Numbered from the stretch's first letter, positions 1 through 9,077 are shown. The stretch is 64,000 nucleotides of DNA from CALBPI01 sp038529355 (GCA_038529355.1 JBCBDU010000001.1:90821-154820); one strand, 5' to 3'. Numbers and translations are program-made. Notes: a model not told the origin generated them from the sequence alone.

Positions 1-900
1 ACTGACCGCCGTCGCAGATGCACCTAGCGAGCGCCGTGCTGGGTCGAGAATGTCAGATTGAAAGTCTAATAACGCGCCGATCGAACCGCCTGTCAGCAGA
101 TCCTCAACCGGCGTCGTGCCGGTCAGGCCAACGTAGACCACTTGACTGCGCGTGGGGTCGAATTCGGCGGGCTGTACCTCGAGTCGGAAATTGTCACTGT
201 CGACAACGAGCGTCTGGCCCTTGCCAATAAACACATTGACAGAGCCTTGCGGGTTTTCAACGGTCGTGACATCGACACGTTCGCTGAGCTCACGGATCAG
301 GTTGTCTCGACGATCGAGCAGGTCGTTGGGCGCATTGCTGATGCCCGCGTTAACAATGCTCTGGTTCACATCGGCAATGGACTCTGCGAGCTGATTGATT
401 TCGACGACATTCTGCGCAATAGCCTGATCAGCTTCGGTATCGATAGCACCTATACGCGCATCTAGCGCCTCGAAGCGCGCGATCAGATTGCTTGCTTCGG
501 CGAACAACGCATCGCGCGAAGGGGAAGCTGGGTCAGCCGCAAAATCCTGGATAGCACCGTAAAACTGAGACAACGCCGGCCCGAGACCTGCATCCGGGTC
601 AGCCAACAAGTCGTCGACGCGACCGGCGAATGACGCCAATGTCGCGAACCGTGTAGCAGACGAGCCAGCAGTGCGCGCCTGGTCGGTTAAGAATGCATTG
701 TAGTTTCGCTCAATGCCGCTGATCGTAACGCCGCGTCCTGCAAAACCAAGGCCGACAAATTGTGGATCACGCGCCTGAAACGTCACGCTCTGGCGACTGT
801 AGCCTTCCGTATTGACGTTCGCGATATTGTTGCTAATGGTGTCCAACGAGCGACGGAATGCCGTCAATGCATCGGTACCAATGCCAAATAATGTCGTCAT
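1..900 (-). CDS. flgK: Flagellar hook-filament junction protein FlgK, partial
   Basis: This reading frame starts at an ATG complementary to 898-900 and stays open to the left edge of the window, so about the first 300 residues are present and the C-terminus is missing. The N-terminus (MTTLFGIGTDALTAF, then SNNIANVNTEGYSRQ) is the typical rod/hook-family signature shared by FlgK and the other axial proteins, and the length and downstream sequence fit FlgK (HAP1). FlgK forms the first junction ring between hook and filament and is exported by the flagellar type III system. It lies 44 bp after flgJ on the same strand and probably continues the same operon. The identity as FlgK rather than FlgE or FlgG follows from the position after flgJ and the long central region. 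Confidence 0.93.
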   Translation of the reverse strand, partial: MTTLFGIGTDALTAFRRSLDTISNNIANVNTEGYSRQSVTFQARDPQFVGLGFAGRGVTISGIERNYNAFLTDQARTAGSSATRFATLASFAGRVDDLLADPDAGLGPALSQFYGAIQDFAADPASPSRDALFAEASNLIARFEALDARIGAIDTEADQAIAQNVVEINQLAESIADVNQSIVNAGISNAPNDLLDRRDNLIRELSERVDVTTVENPQGSVNVFIGKGQTLVVDSDNFRLEVQPAEFDPTRSQVVYVGLTGTTPVEDLLTGGSIGALLDFQSDILDPARRSLGASATAVS

Positions 901-944
901 CGACGATCACTCCATAAATTCATCTGCGCGCAGTCACTCACGTG

Positions 945-1817
945 CTACTCGACTCTACCGGTTAGCGACGCCAGATCGTATTCCTTGAGACTTGCCAGCG
1001 CATCACGCATCGTCTCGCTGGTCGCGACCTGGTCTATTTTTTGCGCGTATTGCGGATCAGTTGCGTAGCCTGCAGCCTGCAGCGCGCTAGCGAAACCGTT
1101 GATATCGTTGGCGTGACCGGTCACGTTAGCGTAGCGCGGTTTGTCCGCGAGAAAGCGCGTGTAGTCATCAAACGCCGCACCGAGCGATGGGTACGCGCGA
1201 AACGATTGTTTGCGTTTTTGCATCGCACCGGCTGTAAATTCGAGTGTCGGTTGCGACACCTGACTGCCAGTCCAGTTGCCGCTCGCCTTGATACCAAACA
1301 GATTCAAGCTGTTGCCGCCCTCGGCGTCGGGCATGACGCGCTGACCCCAGCCCGTTTCGAGCGCAGCCTGCGCAACGATGGCTAACGGACTCACACCAAG
1401 TTCCTGAGCTGCCTTCTTGGCAAACGGCAGAACGTCCTTAACGAACGCGTTGGGCGAGTGCCACTTCGTCGCGTATTGCACGGTACCTGTGGGTCTCATG
1501 GCGACCGGCTGCGGCGTAACGGGTTCTCCGCCCAGCTGACGCACGATCATATCGGCCACGCCAATACCCGGACCGCTCGCAATATCCGTCGCAACCTGTT
1601 GATCGAACATGTCGCGAAACAGCGTTTGACCACCGGACTCCGGAAGCAGCGGATCACCGAAGCTGGCATCGCGCATGCTCTCCAACATCCTTTGTACAAA
1701 CAACGCTTCAAATTGCTCGGCAACCGTGTTTAGCGCTGCGTTGTTGGCGCTCGCATCAGCGCGCGTCGCATCGACGCGCAAGCTGGCAAACTGGCTAAAG
1801 TCGGTGATCGCTGACAT
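945..1817 (-). CDS. flgJ: Flagellar rod-cap / peptidoglycan hydrolase FlgJ
   Basis: A 290-residue protein with the two-domain FlgJ layout. The N-terminal part (about residues 20-100, with FEALFVQRMLESMRDA) is the rod-binding, rod-capping domain. The C-terminal part (about 120-280) is a glucosaminidase domain with AIVAQAALETGWGQR, in which the Glu of ALETGWG is the expected catalytic acid, and NLFGIKA. The protein cuts peptidoglycan so that the rod can cross the periplasm. It sits 10 bp downstream of flgI. Beta- and gammaproteobacteria typically have this fused form, while alphaproteobacteria often have the rod domain alone, which supports the proposed host group. Confidence 0.96.
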   Translation of the reverse strand: MSAITDFSQFASLRVDATRADASANNAALNTVAEQFEALFVQRMLESMRDASFGDPLLPESGGQTLFRDMFDQQVATDIASGPGIGVADMIVRQLGGEPVTPQPVAMRPTGTVQYATKWHSPNAFVKDVLPFAKKAAQELGVSPLAIVAQAALETGWGQRVMPDAEGGNSLNLFGIKASGNWTGSQVSQPTLEFTAGAMQKRKQSFRAYPSLGAAFDDYTRFLADKPRYANVTGHANDINGFASALQAAGYATDPQYAQKIDQVATSETMRDALASLKEYDLASLTGRVE

Positions 1818-1827
1818 AACGAAACCG

Positions 1828-2937
1828 TTAGATCACAAGCAACTCGGCGCGCAACGCACCTGCTTGCTTAAGTGCCTCAAGGATCGCCACTAGATCGCCG
1901 GGGGCCGCGCCCACCTGATTCACCGCCTGCACAATTTCATTCAGACTGGTGCCCGGTGCGAACAGAAACATACGATTGTCTTCTTCCTCAACCGTGACAT
2001 CCGATTCGCTGGCCAAAACCGTTTGGCCGTCACTAAACGGGGCTGGCTGACTGATGACCGGCGACTCGCTAATTGTAACGACCAGCGAGCCGTGCGCTAC
2101 CGCAGCCGGCATCACCGTCACGTTGGAGCCAATCACCACGGTGCCGGTTCTTGAGTTGATGATGACCTTAGCCGCTACGGGTGCGAGTTCAACGTCGATA
2201 CCTTCGAGCACGCTGATAAAGGATGTGCGCGCACCGGGTTGCAGCGGTGCCTGGACGCGGACGCTAACAGCATCCATCGCTTCGGCAACACCGCCGCCGA
2301 GCAAGTCATTGATCGCCTTCGACATGCGGTGCGCCATCGTGAAGTCTGGCGTGTTCAGATTCAGCACAACGTATTCTTCAGTGTTGAAACTGGCGGGTAC
2401 TGCGCGCTCAACGCTGGCGCCATTCGGGATGCGTCCTGCGCTGGGTATGTTGACCGTTATGCGCGAACCGTCCAGACCTTCGCCACCAAAACCGCCGACG
2501 ACCAAATTACCTTGCGCAACCGCATAGACCTGTCCGTCAATCCCTTTCAGCGGGGTCATCAACAAACTGCCGCCGCGCAAGCTTTTGGCGTTGCCGATCG
2601 ACGACACCGTGACATCGATAGACTGGCCGGGTTTGGAGAACGCCGGCAGATTGGCGTGCACCGACACGGCCGCGACATTTTGTACTTGTGCCAGCACACC
2701 TTCAGGCGTGGTGATGCCGAACTGAGTAAGCATGTTTTGCAAACTCTGAATGGTAAACGGCGTCTGCGCGGTTTGATCTCCAGTGCCATTCAAACCGACC
2801 ACAAGGCCGTAACCGACAAGCTGATTGCTGCGCACGCCGGCAACGTCGGCCAGATCACGCACGCGCTCCGCCTGCGCTGGCATCGCCAGTGACACGCTCG
2901 TCAGCAACAGCAGCGCTATCTTGAATCGTTCCATCAT
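1828..2937 (-). CDS. flgI: Flagellar P-ring protein FlgI
   Basis: The protein has 369 residues from the chosen start MMERFKIALLLL, which gives a clear Sec signal peptide ending near MPAQAERV. A longer frame exists to 2994 but overlaps flgH, and the start at 2937 has an AGGTG ribosome site at suitable spacing. The mature protein begins RVRDLADVAGVRSNQLVGYG, the hallmark of FlgI. FlgI assembles the P-ring, the bushing in the peptidoglycan layer around the rod. The size is normal for the family and the gene is intact. Its neighbours flgH and flgJ are in the usual order. Confidence 0.97.
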   Translation of the reverse strand: MMERFKIALLLLTSVSLAMPAQAERVRDLADVAGVRSNQLVGYGLVVGLNGTGDQTAQTPFTIQSLQNMLTQFGITTPEGVLAQVQNVAAVSVHANLPAFSKPGQSIDVTVSSIGNAKSLRGGSLLMTPLKGIDGQVYAVAQGNLVVGGFGGEGLDGSRITVNIPSAGRIPNGASVERAVPASFNTEEYVVLNLNTPDFTMAHRMSKAINDLLGGGVAEAMDAVSVRVQAPLQPGARTSFISVLEGIDVELAPVAAKVIINSRTGTVVIGSNVTVMPAAVAHGSLVVTISESPVISQPAPFSDGQTVLASESDVTVEEEDNRMFLFAPGTSLNEIVQAVNQVGAAPGDLVAILEALKQAGALRAELLVI

Positions 2938-2951
2938 CGGTTTTGCACCTG

Positions 2952-3638
2952 TTAGTTGGGGAACCATGCAGACTGCACAAAGCGTTGCAGCCAACCCATT
3001 TTATTGGCCGCGGCCAGAACGCCTTTGCTGCTGTAGGTAATGCGCGCATCCGCAACGCGACTGGATGCGACACTGTTGTCGGTACCGATGTCGTAGGGCC
3101 GCACGATACCTGACAGGCGAATGAACTCATCCCCTTGATTCAGGGTTACCCATTTCTCACCACGCACGAGCAGGTTGCCATTGGACAAGCGCTTGACCAC
3201 AGTGACGGTGATATCGCCATCCAGACTATTGCTCTGCGCGCTCGTGCCTTCGCCGTTAAATTGGGCCGAACCACTCAGCGTTGCCGACAGCACTTCGTTG
3301 CCGTCGCGCGTCACGGTTTGTCCAAGAATGCTTGGGCTGGCAAAGTCTGCACTACTGGATTTACCCGCTGTTGTGCTCGAAGACTTGGCCGCTGTCGTAT
3401 TTTCCTGCAGACGAATCGTCAGAATGTCCCCGACGCGTCGCGCGCGCAGATCTTCGAATAGCCGTACATCAACGTTTTGCTGGTAGATTGCACCGGCTTC
3501 GGCCGGCCCAGTCGCGGCCTCAACTGGCAGGGGGGGCGAATAGTCAGGACCGCGCATCATCTGCACGACACAGCCACTCATGATCAGGGTCAAAACACAG
3601 ACACATCCGTTGCGTAGCGTGTTGTTGAGAAATTTCAT
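2952..3638 (-). CDS. flgH: Flagellar L-ring lipoprotein FlgH
   Basis: A 228-residue lipoprotein. The N-terminus has a hydrophobic stretch ending LIMSGC, where the Cys would be lipidated. It is followed by the FlgH-type sequence GAIYQQNVDVRLFEDLRARR, then DILTIRLQENTTAAKSS and a C-terminal GIVRPYDIGTDNSVASSRVA. FlgH forms the outer-membrane L-ring around the flagellar rod. The gene lies between flgG (9 bp away) and flgI (14 bp), consistent with one transcript. Length is as usual and nothing is unusual in the sequence. Confidence 0.96.
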   Translation of the reverse strand: MKFLNNTLRNGCVCVLTLIMSGCVVQMMRGPDYSPPLPVEAATGPAEAGAIYQQNVDVRLFEDLRARRVGDILTIRLQENTTAAKSSSTTAGKSSSADFASPSILGQTVTRDGNEVLSATLSGSAQFNGEGTSAQSNSLDGDITVTVVKRLSNGNLLVRGEKWVTLNQGDEFIRLSGIVRPYDIGTDNSVASSRVADARITYSSKGVLAAANKMGWLQRFVQSAWFPN

Positions 3639-3647
3639 CAGCGCGCC

Positions 3648-4433
3648 TTACAAGTTATTCGTCAGGAACTGCATCATCTGATCATTGGTCGAGATCGCTT
3701 TCGAATTCATTTCGTAAGCGCGCTGTGTCTCGATCATGTTGACCAACTCTTCCACAACATTAACGTTCGAACCCTCCAAAGCTCCCTGCTGCAATGCACC
3801 CAGTCCGTTCAATCCGGGCGTGCCTGGCGCCGGTGCGCCGCTGGACACGGTTTCCAGATAGAGATTCTCACCGCGCGGCTGCAGACCAACCGGGTTGATG
3901 AAATCCACTAGCTGCAGTGTGCCGACCTGCGTTGGCGAGGTTTGACCGGCCAGTTGCACGCTGACGACGCCGTCGTTACCAATCGTGATGGATTGTGCCG
4001 AATTCGGAATAGTGATTGCCGGCTGCACGGTGTAGCCGCTCGATGTGACGACCTGACCCTGCGCATTGCGCTGAAACGAGCCATCGCGGCTGTAGGCCAA
4101 CTGACCGTCCGGCAGCAACACCTGAAAGTAGCCACGCCCCTGAATCGCAACATCGAGCGGGCTCTCGGATTGCACCAGACCGCCTTGCGTATGTAGCTGC
4201 TCGGTTGCAACCACCCGAACTCCGGTACCGACGTTCAGTCCAGTCGGCAGAACGGTATCCTGCGACGTCTGGCCACCGACCTGGCGGCGATTCTGATAAA
4301 TCAGATCTTCAAAAACAGCGCGCCCGCGTTTGAAACCGTTCGTGTTGACGTTGGCAAGGTTGTTCGACACCACCGTCATCTTGGTTTGCTGGGCATCGAG
4401 GCCGGTCTTGGCGACCCATAGTGCTTGGTTCAT
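3648..4433 (-). CDS. flgG: Flagellar distal rod protein FlgG
   Basis: 261 residues, exactly the usual FlgG length. The N-terminus MNQALWVAKTGLDAQQTKM and NNLANVNTNGFKRGRAVFED are diagnostic, and the C-terminus carries the conserved block EGSNVNVVEELVNMIETQRAYE that forms the axial coiled-coil core. FlgG makes up the distal rod. It follows flgF by 12 bp. The sequence is complete and shows no disruption. Confidence 0.97.
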   Translation of the reverse strand: MNQALWVAKTGLDAQQTKMTVVSNNLANVNTNGFKRGRAVFEDLIYQNRRQVGGQTSQDTVLPTGLNVGTGVRVVATEQLHTQGGLVQSESPLDVAIQGRGYFQVLLPDGQLAYSRDGSFQRNAQGQVVTSSGYTVQPAITIPNSAQSITIGNDGVVSVQLAGQTSPTQVGTLQLVDFINPVGLQPRGENLYLETVSSGAPAPGTPGLNGLGALQQGALEGSNVNVVEELVNMIETQRAYEMNSKAISTNDQMMQFLTNNL

Positions 4434-4445
4434 TGTCTTACTCCG

Positions 4446-5186
4446 TTATCGCAGACGCAGCAGCGCTGCTGCAGAATCTGCATTCTCTTCGGCGGTTTTG
4501 ATCGTCTTGACCTGCATTTCATAGTGACGCGCCAGTCCGATCATCGTCACCAGTGCATCGGCCACATTGACGTTGCTGGTCTCCAGTGCGCCAGGCGTGA
4601 CCTTCACACTAGCGTCCGCATCAAAGGGCGCCGCATCCGTGCGGCGAAAAAGGCCATCCGTGCCTTTAACCAATTCTGATGTGGTTGGATTGACCAATTT
4701 GATTCGGTCGACCGTTGCGAGCGTTTGCGGCCCCTGACCCAGTGGCTGTACCGAGATGGTGCCATCCGGTCCGATCGTGACTGATGTGCTCGGCGGTATC
4801 GCCACCGGACCACCGTTACCAATCACCGGGTCCCCTTTGGCTGTCAATAGCTGACCAACATTATTCAGGCGCAAGTCGCCGGCGCGAGTATAGGCTTCAG
4901 TGCCATCCGCCGCCTGCACCGCCAGAAAGCCTTCTCCGGCAATAGCCACATCGAGATCACGGCCCGTTGTGACCGTCATTCCTTGCGTGAAGTCTGTGCC
5001 AAAGCGCTCGTTAATCGCGTTAACGCGCGTAGGTCGCCCTGCACCTTCGACGGCCAGCGAGCTGAAGCCGTGCAAATCGGCTCGAAAACCGGTCGTCGTT
5101 GCGTTCGCAAGATTATTACTGTTAACGGTTTGCGCAATCTCCGTTTGGCGCGCCCCTGTCATTGCAATGTAGGCCATTCTATCCAT
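4446..5186 (-). CDS. flgF: Flagellar proximal rod protein FlgF
   Basis: 246 residues, beginning MDRMAYIAMTGARQTEIAQ, followed by the axial-protein motif NNLANATTTGFRADL and ending with the conserved C-terminal block ETSNVNVADALVTMIGLARHYE. This pattern and the place between flgE and flgG identify FlgF, a proximal rod subunit. The 37 bp gap to flgE is slightly longer than the other gaps in the cluster but shows no terminator, so co-transcription is expected. Confidence 0.95.
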   Translation of the reverse strand: MDRMAYIAMTGARQTEIAQTVNSNNLANATTTGFRADLHGFSSLAVEGAGRPTRVNAINERFGTDFTQGMTVTTGRDLDVAIAGEGFLAVQAADGTEAYTRAGDLRLNNVGQLLTAKGDPVIGNGGPVAIPPSTSVTIGPDGTISVQPLGQGPQTLATVDRIKLVNPTTSELVKGTDGLFRRTDAAPFDADASVKVTPGALETSNVNVADALVTMIGLARHYEMQVKTIKTAEENADSAAALLRLR

Positions 5187-5223
5187 GAACTCACCTGTTG
5201 AATAATGCGGTCAGACGTTCAAG

Positions 5224-6444
5224 CTATCGACGAATGTTGATCACAGTCTGAGTCACGGTGTCAGCCGTAGAGATCATCTGTGCATTCGCCTGAAAGTTTC
5301 TCTGCGCTGTGATCATGTTGACGAGCTGAGCCGTCAAATCGACATTGGACGCTTCCAGCGCACCAGCTTGAATCAACCCAAATCGTCCTGTGCCGGCATC
5401 GCCCAACGCCGCATCACCGGACGCAAAGGACTCTGCCCAGTTGGTATCACCGTCCTGCTGTAAACCTTGTGGGTTGACGAACGTTGCCAGCGCAAGCTTG
5501 CCCAACGACGTTGATTGTCCGTTCGTAAATTGCGCGAAAACAACACCTGTTGCACTGACCTCAAGACCGGTGAGTCGACCGGTCGTAAAGCCGTCCTGCG
5601 TGACGGAGTTGACCCCGAAAGCCTCACCAAACTGCGTTGTGTCAACGAACCGAAGGGTCAAGTCTAGCGGCTCGGCACCATTGCCAGGATCGTAGGGCAC
5701 CAAAGATACAGCCCCGTCCGCAGGCAAATTCAGTCGACCATCCGGGCCAAACTGAAAGGGTTGCGGCGTTCCAACGACGTTGCCATCGATCGTCGTTTGT
5801 ACCGTCCACTCGCCATCGTTCGCACCTTTGATGAAATACGAAGTTGCGGTATGCGCAGCGCCAAGCGTGTCGTACACCGTAACGGCCGTGGTGTAGCTAA
5901 AACTGGATGCATCGTCCGGGTCAAACACGGGGTTGATCGGCTGAGGCTCGCCAACCGGCAAGTTCAATCCAAACGATACGTTCTCCGAAGCCTCCGGTGG
6001 GTTGGCGCCGGTATTGAGCTGCAGATCGGTTAGGTTGCCCGTATTGAAAAGACCATCAACGCCTACCGGATAGGATTGCACCCGCAAGCCGTTGCTATTG
6101 ACTACAAAACCGTCGCGATCAACGCTGAAGTTCCCCGCTCGCGTGTAAAGGCGCTGCCCGGAGTCACTGAGCACAAAAAATCCTTCGCCGGAAATCGCAA
6201 GGTCGAGACTGTTCTCAGTAAAGTCGATGTTGCCCTGCGTGAACTGTTGCGAGATATTCGACAAACGAACACCGCTGCCACTCACCGTTGAGCTTACGCT
6301 TTGCGTGCCAACGGCAAAGACCTCGGCAAATTGGGCACGCGAGCCCTTAAATCCTGTCGTATTGACGTTGGCGATGTTGTTGGCGGTGACACCAAGGTCG
6401 GACGATGCGGCGTTAAGACCGCTCAGTGCAATTCGAAATGGCAT
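5224..6444 (-). CDS. flgE: Flagellar hook protein FlgE
   Basis: 406 residues. N-terminal MPFRIALSGLNAASSDLGVT and NNIANVNTTGFKGSRAQFAE, and C-terminal EASNVDLTAQLVNMITAQRN followed by FQANAQMISTADTVTQTVIN, are the terminal axial helices of FlgE. The variable middle (about 100-330) forms the surface domains of the hook. The start is supported by an AGGAG site eight bases upstream of the ATG. The gene follows flgD, which encodes the hook cap needed for its assembly. Confidence 0.97.
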   Translation of the reverse strand: MPFRIALSGLNAASSDLGVTANNIANVNTTGFKGSRAQFAEVFAVGTQSVSSTVSGSGVRLSNISQQFTQGNIDFTENSLDLAISGEGFFVLSDSGQRLYTRAGNFSVDRDGFVVNSNGLRVQSYPVGVDGLFNTGNLTDLQLNTGANPPEASENVSFGLNLPVGEPQPINPVFDPDDASSFSYTTAVTVYDTLGAAHTATSYFIKGANDGEWTVQTTIDGNVVGTPQPFQFGPDGRLNLPADGAVSLVPYDPGNGAEPLDLTLRFVDTTQFGEAFGVNSVTQDGFTTGRLTGLEVSATGVVFAQFTNGQSTSLGKLALATFVNPQGLQQDGDTNWAESFASGDAALGDAGTGRFGLIQAGALEASNVDLTAQLVNMITAQRNFQANAQMISTADTVTQTVINIRR

Positions 6445-6470
6445 GCGGAGTACTCCTGCTAGAAATCGGT

Positions 6471-7148
6471 TTAATTAAAAATCTGACGGACGTCGGCAAA
6501 TGAGAAGACGCCAAGACTGCCGCTATTGATAGTCACACCCTCGCCGTTTCGCCCTAACGTGACGCTGCCAACGTTGGTTCGTACCATGGTCGGTACACTC
6601 TCAACTTGGTCTGCACGTACAACACGTGCGTTGAATTGATATATGCCGGGTGCTACGGATGCACCATCGGCGTCTGTACCGTTCCAGCTGAATGCGGCAT
6701 TGCCTGGCTGCTGAACGCCCAGCTCAAGTGTCTGTACCAGTTGCCCGCTGGCGTCGAGCACATCTAACGTTACACTGCCACTGGCACCATCGATCTCGAT
6801 AGCGCCGTTGACCGACTCACCGGCGCCACTTGTGCGTACCAGTTCAGATGCAACCAATACATCGCGACCAACCAGCGATGCAGCTTGCAGCGCCTGGTCA
6901 CTGTAAATACTGGTTGAGAAGTCCGAGAATGCCGTTTGCAACTCTTCGATACCGCTGGCAGTTGAGAATTGCGCCAACTGACTCAGGAATTCCCCGTTCT
7001 CCATCGGTTCAAACGGATCCTGATTTTCGAATTGGGCGAGCATCAGCTCGAGGAATTGTGTTTGCCCAACAGATTGCGTTTCGGGTCCGGTGGTTGGCGA
7101 GGTAATCCCGAGGTCCTGCAGTTGCGCGAAGTTTTCAATACCGTTCAT
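6471..7148 (-). CDS. flgD: Flagellar hook-cap assembly protein FlgD
   Basis: 225 residues from the ATG at 7148 (MNGIENFAQ). An in-frame ATG two codons earlier lies too close to the AAGG ribosome site, so the second is preferred. The conserved FlgD block is present (QFLELMLAQFENQDPFEPME, then FLSQLAQFSTASGIEEL), followed by the FlgD Ig-like and Tudor-like region with FSWNGTDADGASVAPGIYQF. FlgD caps the growing hook and is discarded later. The gene lies between flgC and flgE in the usual order. Confidence 0.96.
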   Translation of the reverse strand: MNGIENFAQLQDLGITSPTTGPETQSVGQTQFLELMLAQFENQDPFEPMENGEFLSQLAQFSTASGIEELQTAFSDFSTSIYSDQALQAASLVGRDVLVASELVRTSGAGESVNGAIEIDGASGSVTLDVLDASGQLVQTLELGVQQPGNAAFSWNGTDADGASVAPGIYQFNARVVRADQVESVPTMVRTNVGSVTLGRNGEGVTINSGSLGVFSFADVRQIFN

Positions 7149-7166
7149 TGTCATTGACCTTGTGCG

Positions 7167-7595
7167 TTACGAGCGACCCATCGACAGTGTTTGTGTCAAC
7201 AGCTCTTTGGTGGTGTTCATGATTTCAATACTGGATTGGTAAGAGCGCGAGGCCGACAACATGTTGACCATCTCCTCCACTGTATTGACGTTACTAACAT
7301 AGACGTTGCCGTCTGCATCGGCTTCGGGATGATCTGGTGCATAGCGCTGCGCGAGCGGCGCGTTGCTTTCAATGATGTCGGTGATCTGCACACCCAGCGC
7401 GCTGCGCTCGGCGCCCAACAGAGCACCGAAGCTCGTCTGCGTGGTTTGGAAAACCGGCTGACGCGAGCGGTACACCTTAGTGGCATCACCATTGACACTG
7501 TCTGCGTTGGCCAAATTGCTCGCAGTCGTATTCAACCGCGTCGCTTGTGCCGCCATCGCCGAACCGGCGATATCAAAGACTCTGTTCAAAGCCAT
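7167..7595 (-). CDS. flgC: Flagellar proximal rod protein FlgC
   Basis: 142 residues. MALNRVFDIAGSAMAAQATR with TTASNLANADSVNGD at the N-terminus and YVSNVNTVEEMVNMLSASRS near the C-terminus match FlgC, a proximal rod subunit. It is separated from flgB by only 2 bp, indicating translational coupling. Length is normal for the family and the gene is intact. Confidence 0.97.
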   Translation of the reverse strand: MALNRVFDIAGSAMAAQATRLNTTASNLANADSVNGDATKVYRSRQPVFQTTQTSFGALLGAERSALGVQITDIIESNAPLAQRYAPDHPEADADGNVYVSNVNTVEEMVNMLSASRSYQSSIEIMNTTKELLTQTLSMGRS

Positions 7596-7597
7596 GC

Positions 7598-7993
7598 CTA
7601 CGAACCTCCCCGGATGGCCAATTGCAAACCCTGGATTTTGCGGTTAATGAAGCTGAGCGATGCCTGGTAGCCAATCGTGTTGTCGGCGTACTGCGCTTGC
7701 TCGATATCCGTCTCAACCGTGTTGCCGTCAACCGATGGCTGTGCAGGCATCCGGTAAGCGAGCGAGACACGCGATTCAAATAAACTGTCATTGACCGGGA
7801 TGTGATCGACCGAAGTGGTTGACAATCGCAACGGTGCATTCAATGACTCACCGGCCATCGCAAGCTGAAAGTCAAAGTCGCGCGCCTTGAACCCCGGGGT
7901 ATCGGCATTGGCAATGTTATTGGCGAGCACTTCCGTGCGTTCGGCGCGTAGTGACAGTGCTTTGGCATGTTGTGCAAACGGATCAATGTTCAT
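7598..7993 (-). CDS. flgB: Flagellar proximal rod protein FlgB
   Basis: 131 residues from MNIDPFAQHAKALSLRAERT. The frame is open further upstream to 8065, but the ATG at 7993 has a strong GGAGGTG site seven bases before it and gives the correct family start. NNIANADTPGFKARDFDF is the conserved axial motif. FlgB is a proximal rod subunit and the first gene of the flgBCDEFGHIJK order. A near-perfect sigma-54 promoter lies about 60-70 bases upstream of the start codon. Confidence 0.97.
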   Translation of the reverse strand: MNIDPFAQHAKALSLRAERTEVLANNIANADTPGFKARDFDFQLAMAGESLNAPLRLSTTSVDHIPVNDSLFESRVSLAYRMPAQPSVDGNTVETDIEQAQYADNTIGYQASLSFINRKIQGLQLAIRGGS

Positions 7994-8048
7994 GAGCTGT
8001 GCACCTCCGATGTGCAAATGCTGTGTTTCAACAACCCGCAGTGGATAA

Positions 8049-8064
8049 AGCAAACGACGTGCCA
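8049..8064 (-). promoter_or_regulatory. Sigma-54 (RpoN) promoter for flgB operon
   Basis: Read on the minus strand the bases are TGGCACGTCGTTTGCT, a full match to the -24/-12 consensus (TGGCAC, N5, TTGCW). The GC of the -12 element would place transcription start near 8037, about 45 bases ahead of the flgB ATG. RpoN control of the rod/hook operon is known from Pseudomonas and Vibrio type flagellar hierarchies, where it needs an enhancer-binding activator of the FleQ/FlrC kind. No activator gene is in this window. Confidence 0.85.
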
Positions 8065-8206
8065 ATCACGCTAAGTAATTGTTTTACCTGACGTTACGAT
8101 TTCGGACATTCGCTAATAGGGCGCTGCTGGCAAACAACTGGCCGTTCCGACAGGCAAGAACTTGCCAAACCGTCAAAGCTCTGGCGGATTGCTCGCCGTT
8201 GACGCA

Positions 8207-8222
8207 TGGCACAGCATTTGCA
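8207..8222 (+). promoter_or_regulatory. Sigma-54 (RpoN) promoter for flgA
   Basis: TGGCACAGCATTTGCA on the plus strand matches the sigma-54 -24/-12 consensus with the correct N5 spacing. Transcription would start near 8234, about 100 bases before the flgA start codon. With the minus-strand site at 8049-8064, the flgB/flgA gap holds a divergent pair of RpoN promoters about 150 bp apart, which could share one upstream activator. Confidence 0.8.
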
Positions 8223-8333
8223 ACACCTTTCTGGCACTGCCGCCGACATGGTTCGCTGGCACCCATGCAAGTCCGGCAGCACTGCAAGCGCACCGGTCAA
8301 AACACTTGTGACGCGATCAGGAGCACATCATTG

Positions 8334-9041
8334 ATGACAACCCGTGATGACAGAATTTTGACGATAGCCGTCATGGTATTGAGTCTGGCCGCACCGCCGG
8401 CTCACGCGGATTGGCAATCGCCTGAGTCAATTCAGGCAACGGCCGTCGAGCTGGTGCGTTCCGATCAGGAAGATTCAGCCGCATCATTAGCCATTCGTGC
8501 GGCAACGCCGGACGCGCGATTGCGACTTGCTCGCTGCGAACAACCGCTGGATGCCAGCTACCTTGGCAAGCGCACCGGCACACGTATGACCATCAGGGTG
8601 GCCTGCGGCGGCTCGTTACCGTGGAAAATCTATGTGCCGGTGACGGTTACGCGCTTTCAGCGCGTCGTCGTCACGACACGTCATCTGCAACGCGGGCATA
8701 CGTTGGTCGCCAACGATCTCGACTATCAACGCCGTGACGTGACCGATGAGCGGATGCAATACGTCACGTCAATAGACGCGGTCATCGGTCAGCGCACAAC
8801 CAAGACCGTTATCGCTGGCGCACCGCTGACAGCACGCGTGGTCAGCCCGCCGAATAGTGTCGAAAGTGGTCGTATTGTCACACTGACGGCCAAACGCGCC
8901 GGCATCGTGATACGCATGGCTGGCACAGCACTGGACAGCGCCGCTTTGGGCGAATCGGTACGGGTTCGCAACGACAGCTCCGGTCGCATCGTAGAGGGCG
9001 TGGTCAGCGCCAGCAATGAAGTGCTGGTGACCAGTTTCTAG
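8334..9041 (+). CDS. flgA: Flagellar P-ring assembly chaperone FlgA
   Basis: 235 residues from the ATG at 8334, which gives a signal peptide (ILTIAVMVLSLAAPPAHADW). The open frame extends upstream to 8079 but that part is not protein-like and crosses the sigma-54 promoter. The C-terminal SAF-type region (VVVTTRHLQRGHTLVANDLD, later GRIVEGVVSASNEVLV) is typical of FlgA, the periplasmic chaperone for assembling the FlgI P-ring. The gene is divergent from flgB, the usual gammaproteobacterial arrangement. An AGGAG lies about 11 bases upstream of the start. Confidence 0.93.
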   Translation: MTTRDDRILTIAVMVLSLAAPPAHADWQSPESIQATAVELVRSDQEDSAASLAIRAATPDARLRLARCEQPLDASYLGKRTGTRMTIRVACGGSLPWKIYVPVTVTRFQRVVVTTRHLQRGHTLVANDLDYQRRDVTDERMQYVTSIDAVIGQRTTKTVIAGAPLTARVVSPPNSVESGRIVTLTAKRAGIVIRMAGTALDSAALGESVRVRNDSSGRIVEGVVSASNEVLVTSF

Positions 9042-9077
9042 CTAATCGCGACCCGTCAAATTATTGTGGTTGAGACC

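Noticed and set aside
8257..8269. Second sigma-54-like TGGCAC in the flgB/flgA gap
   Set aside because: The distance from TGGCAC to the next TGCA is two bases too short for a -24/-12 promoter.
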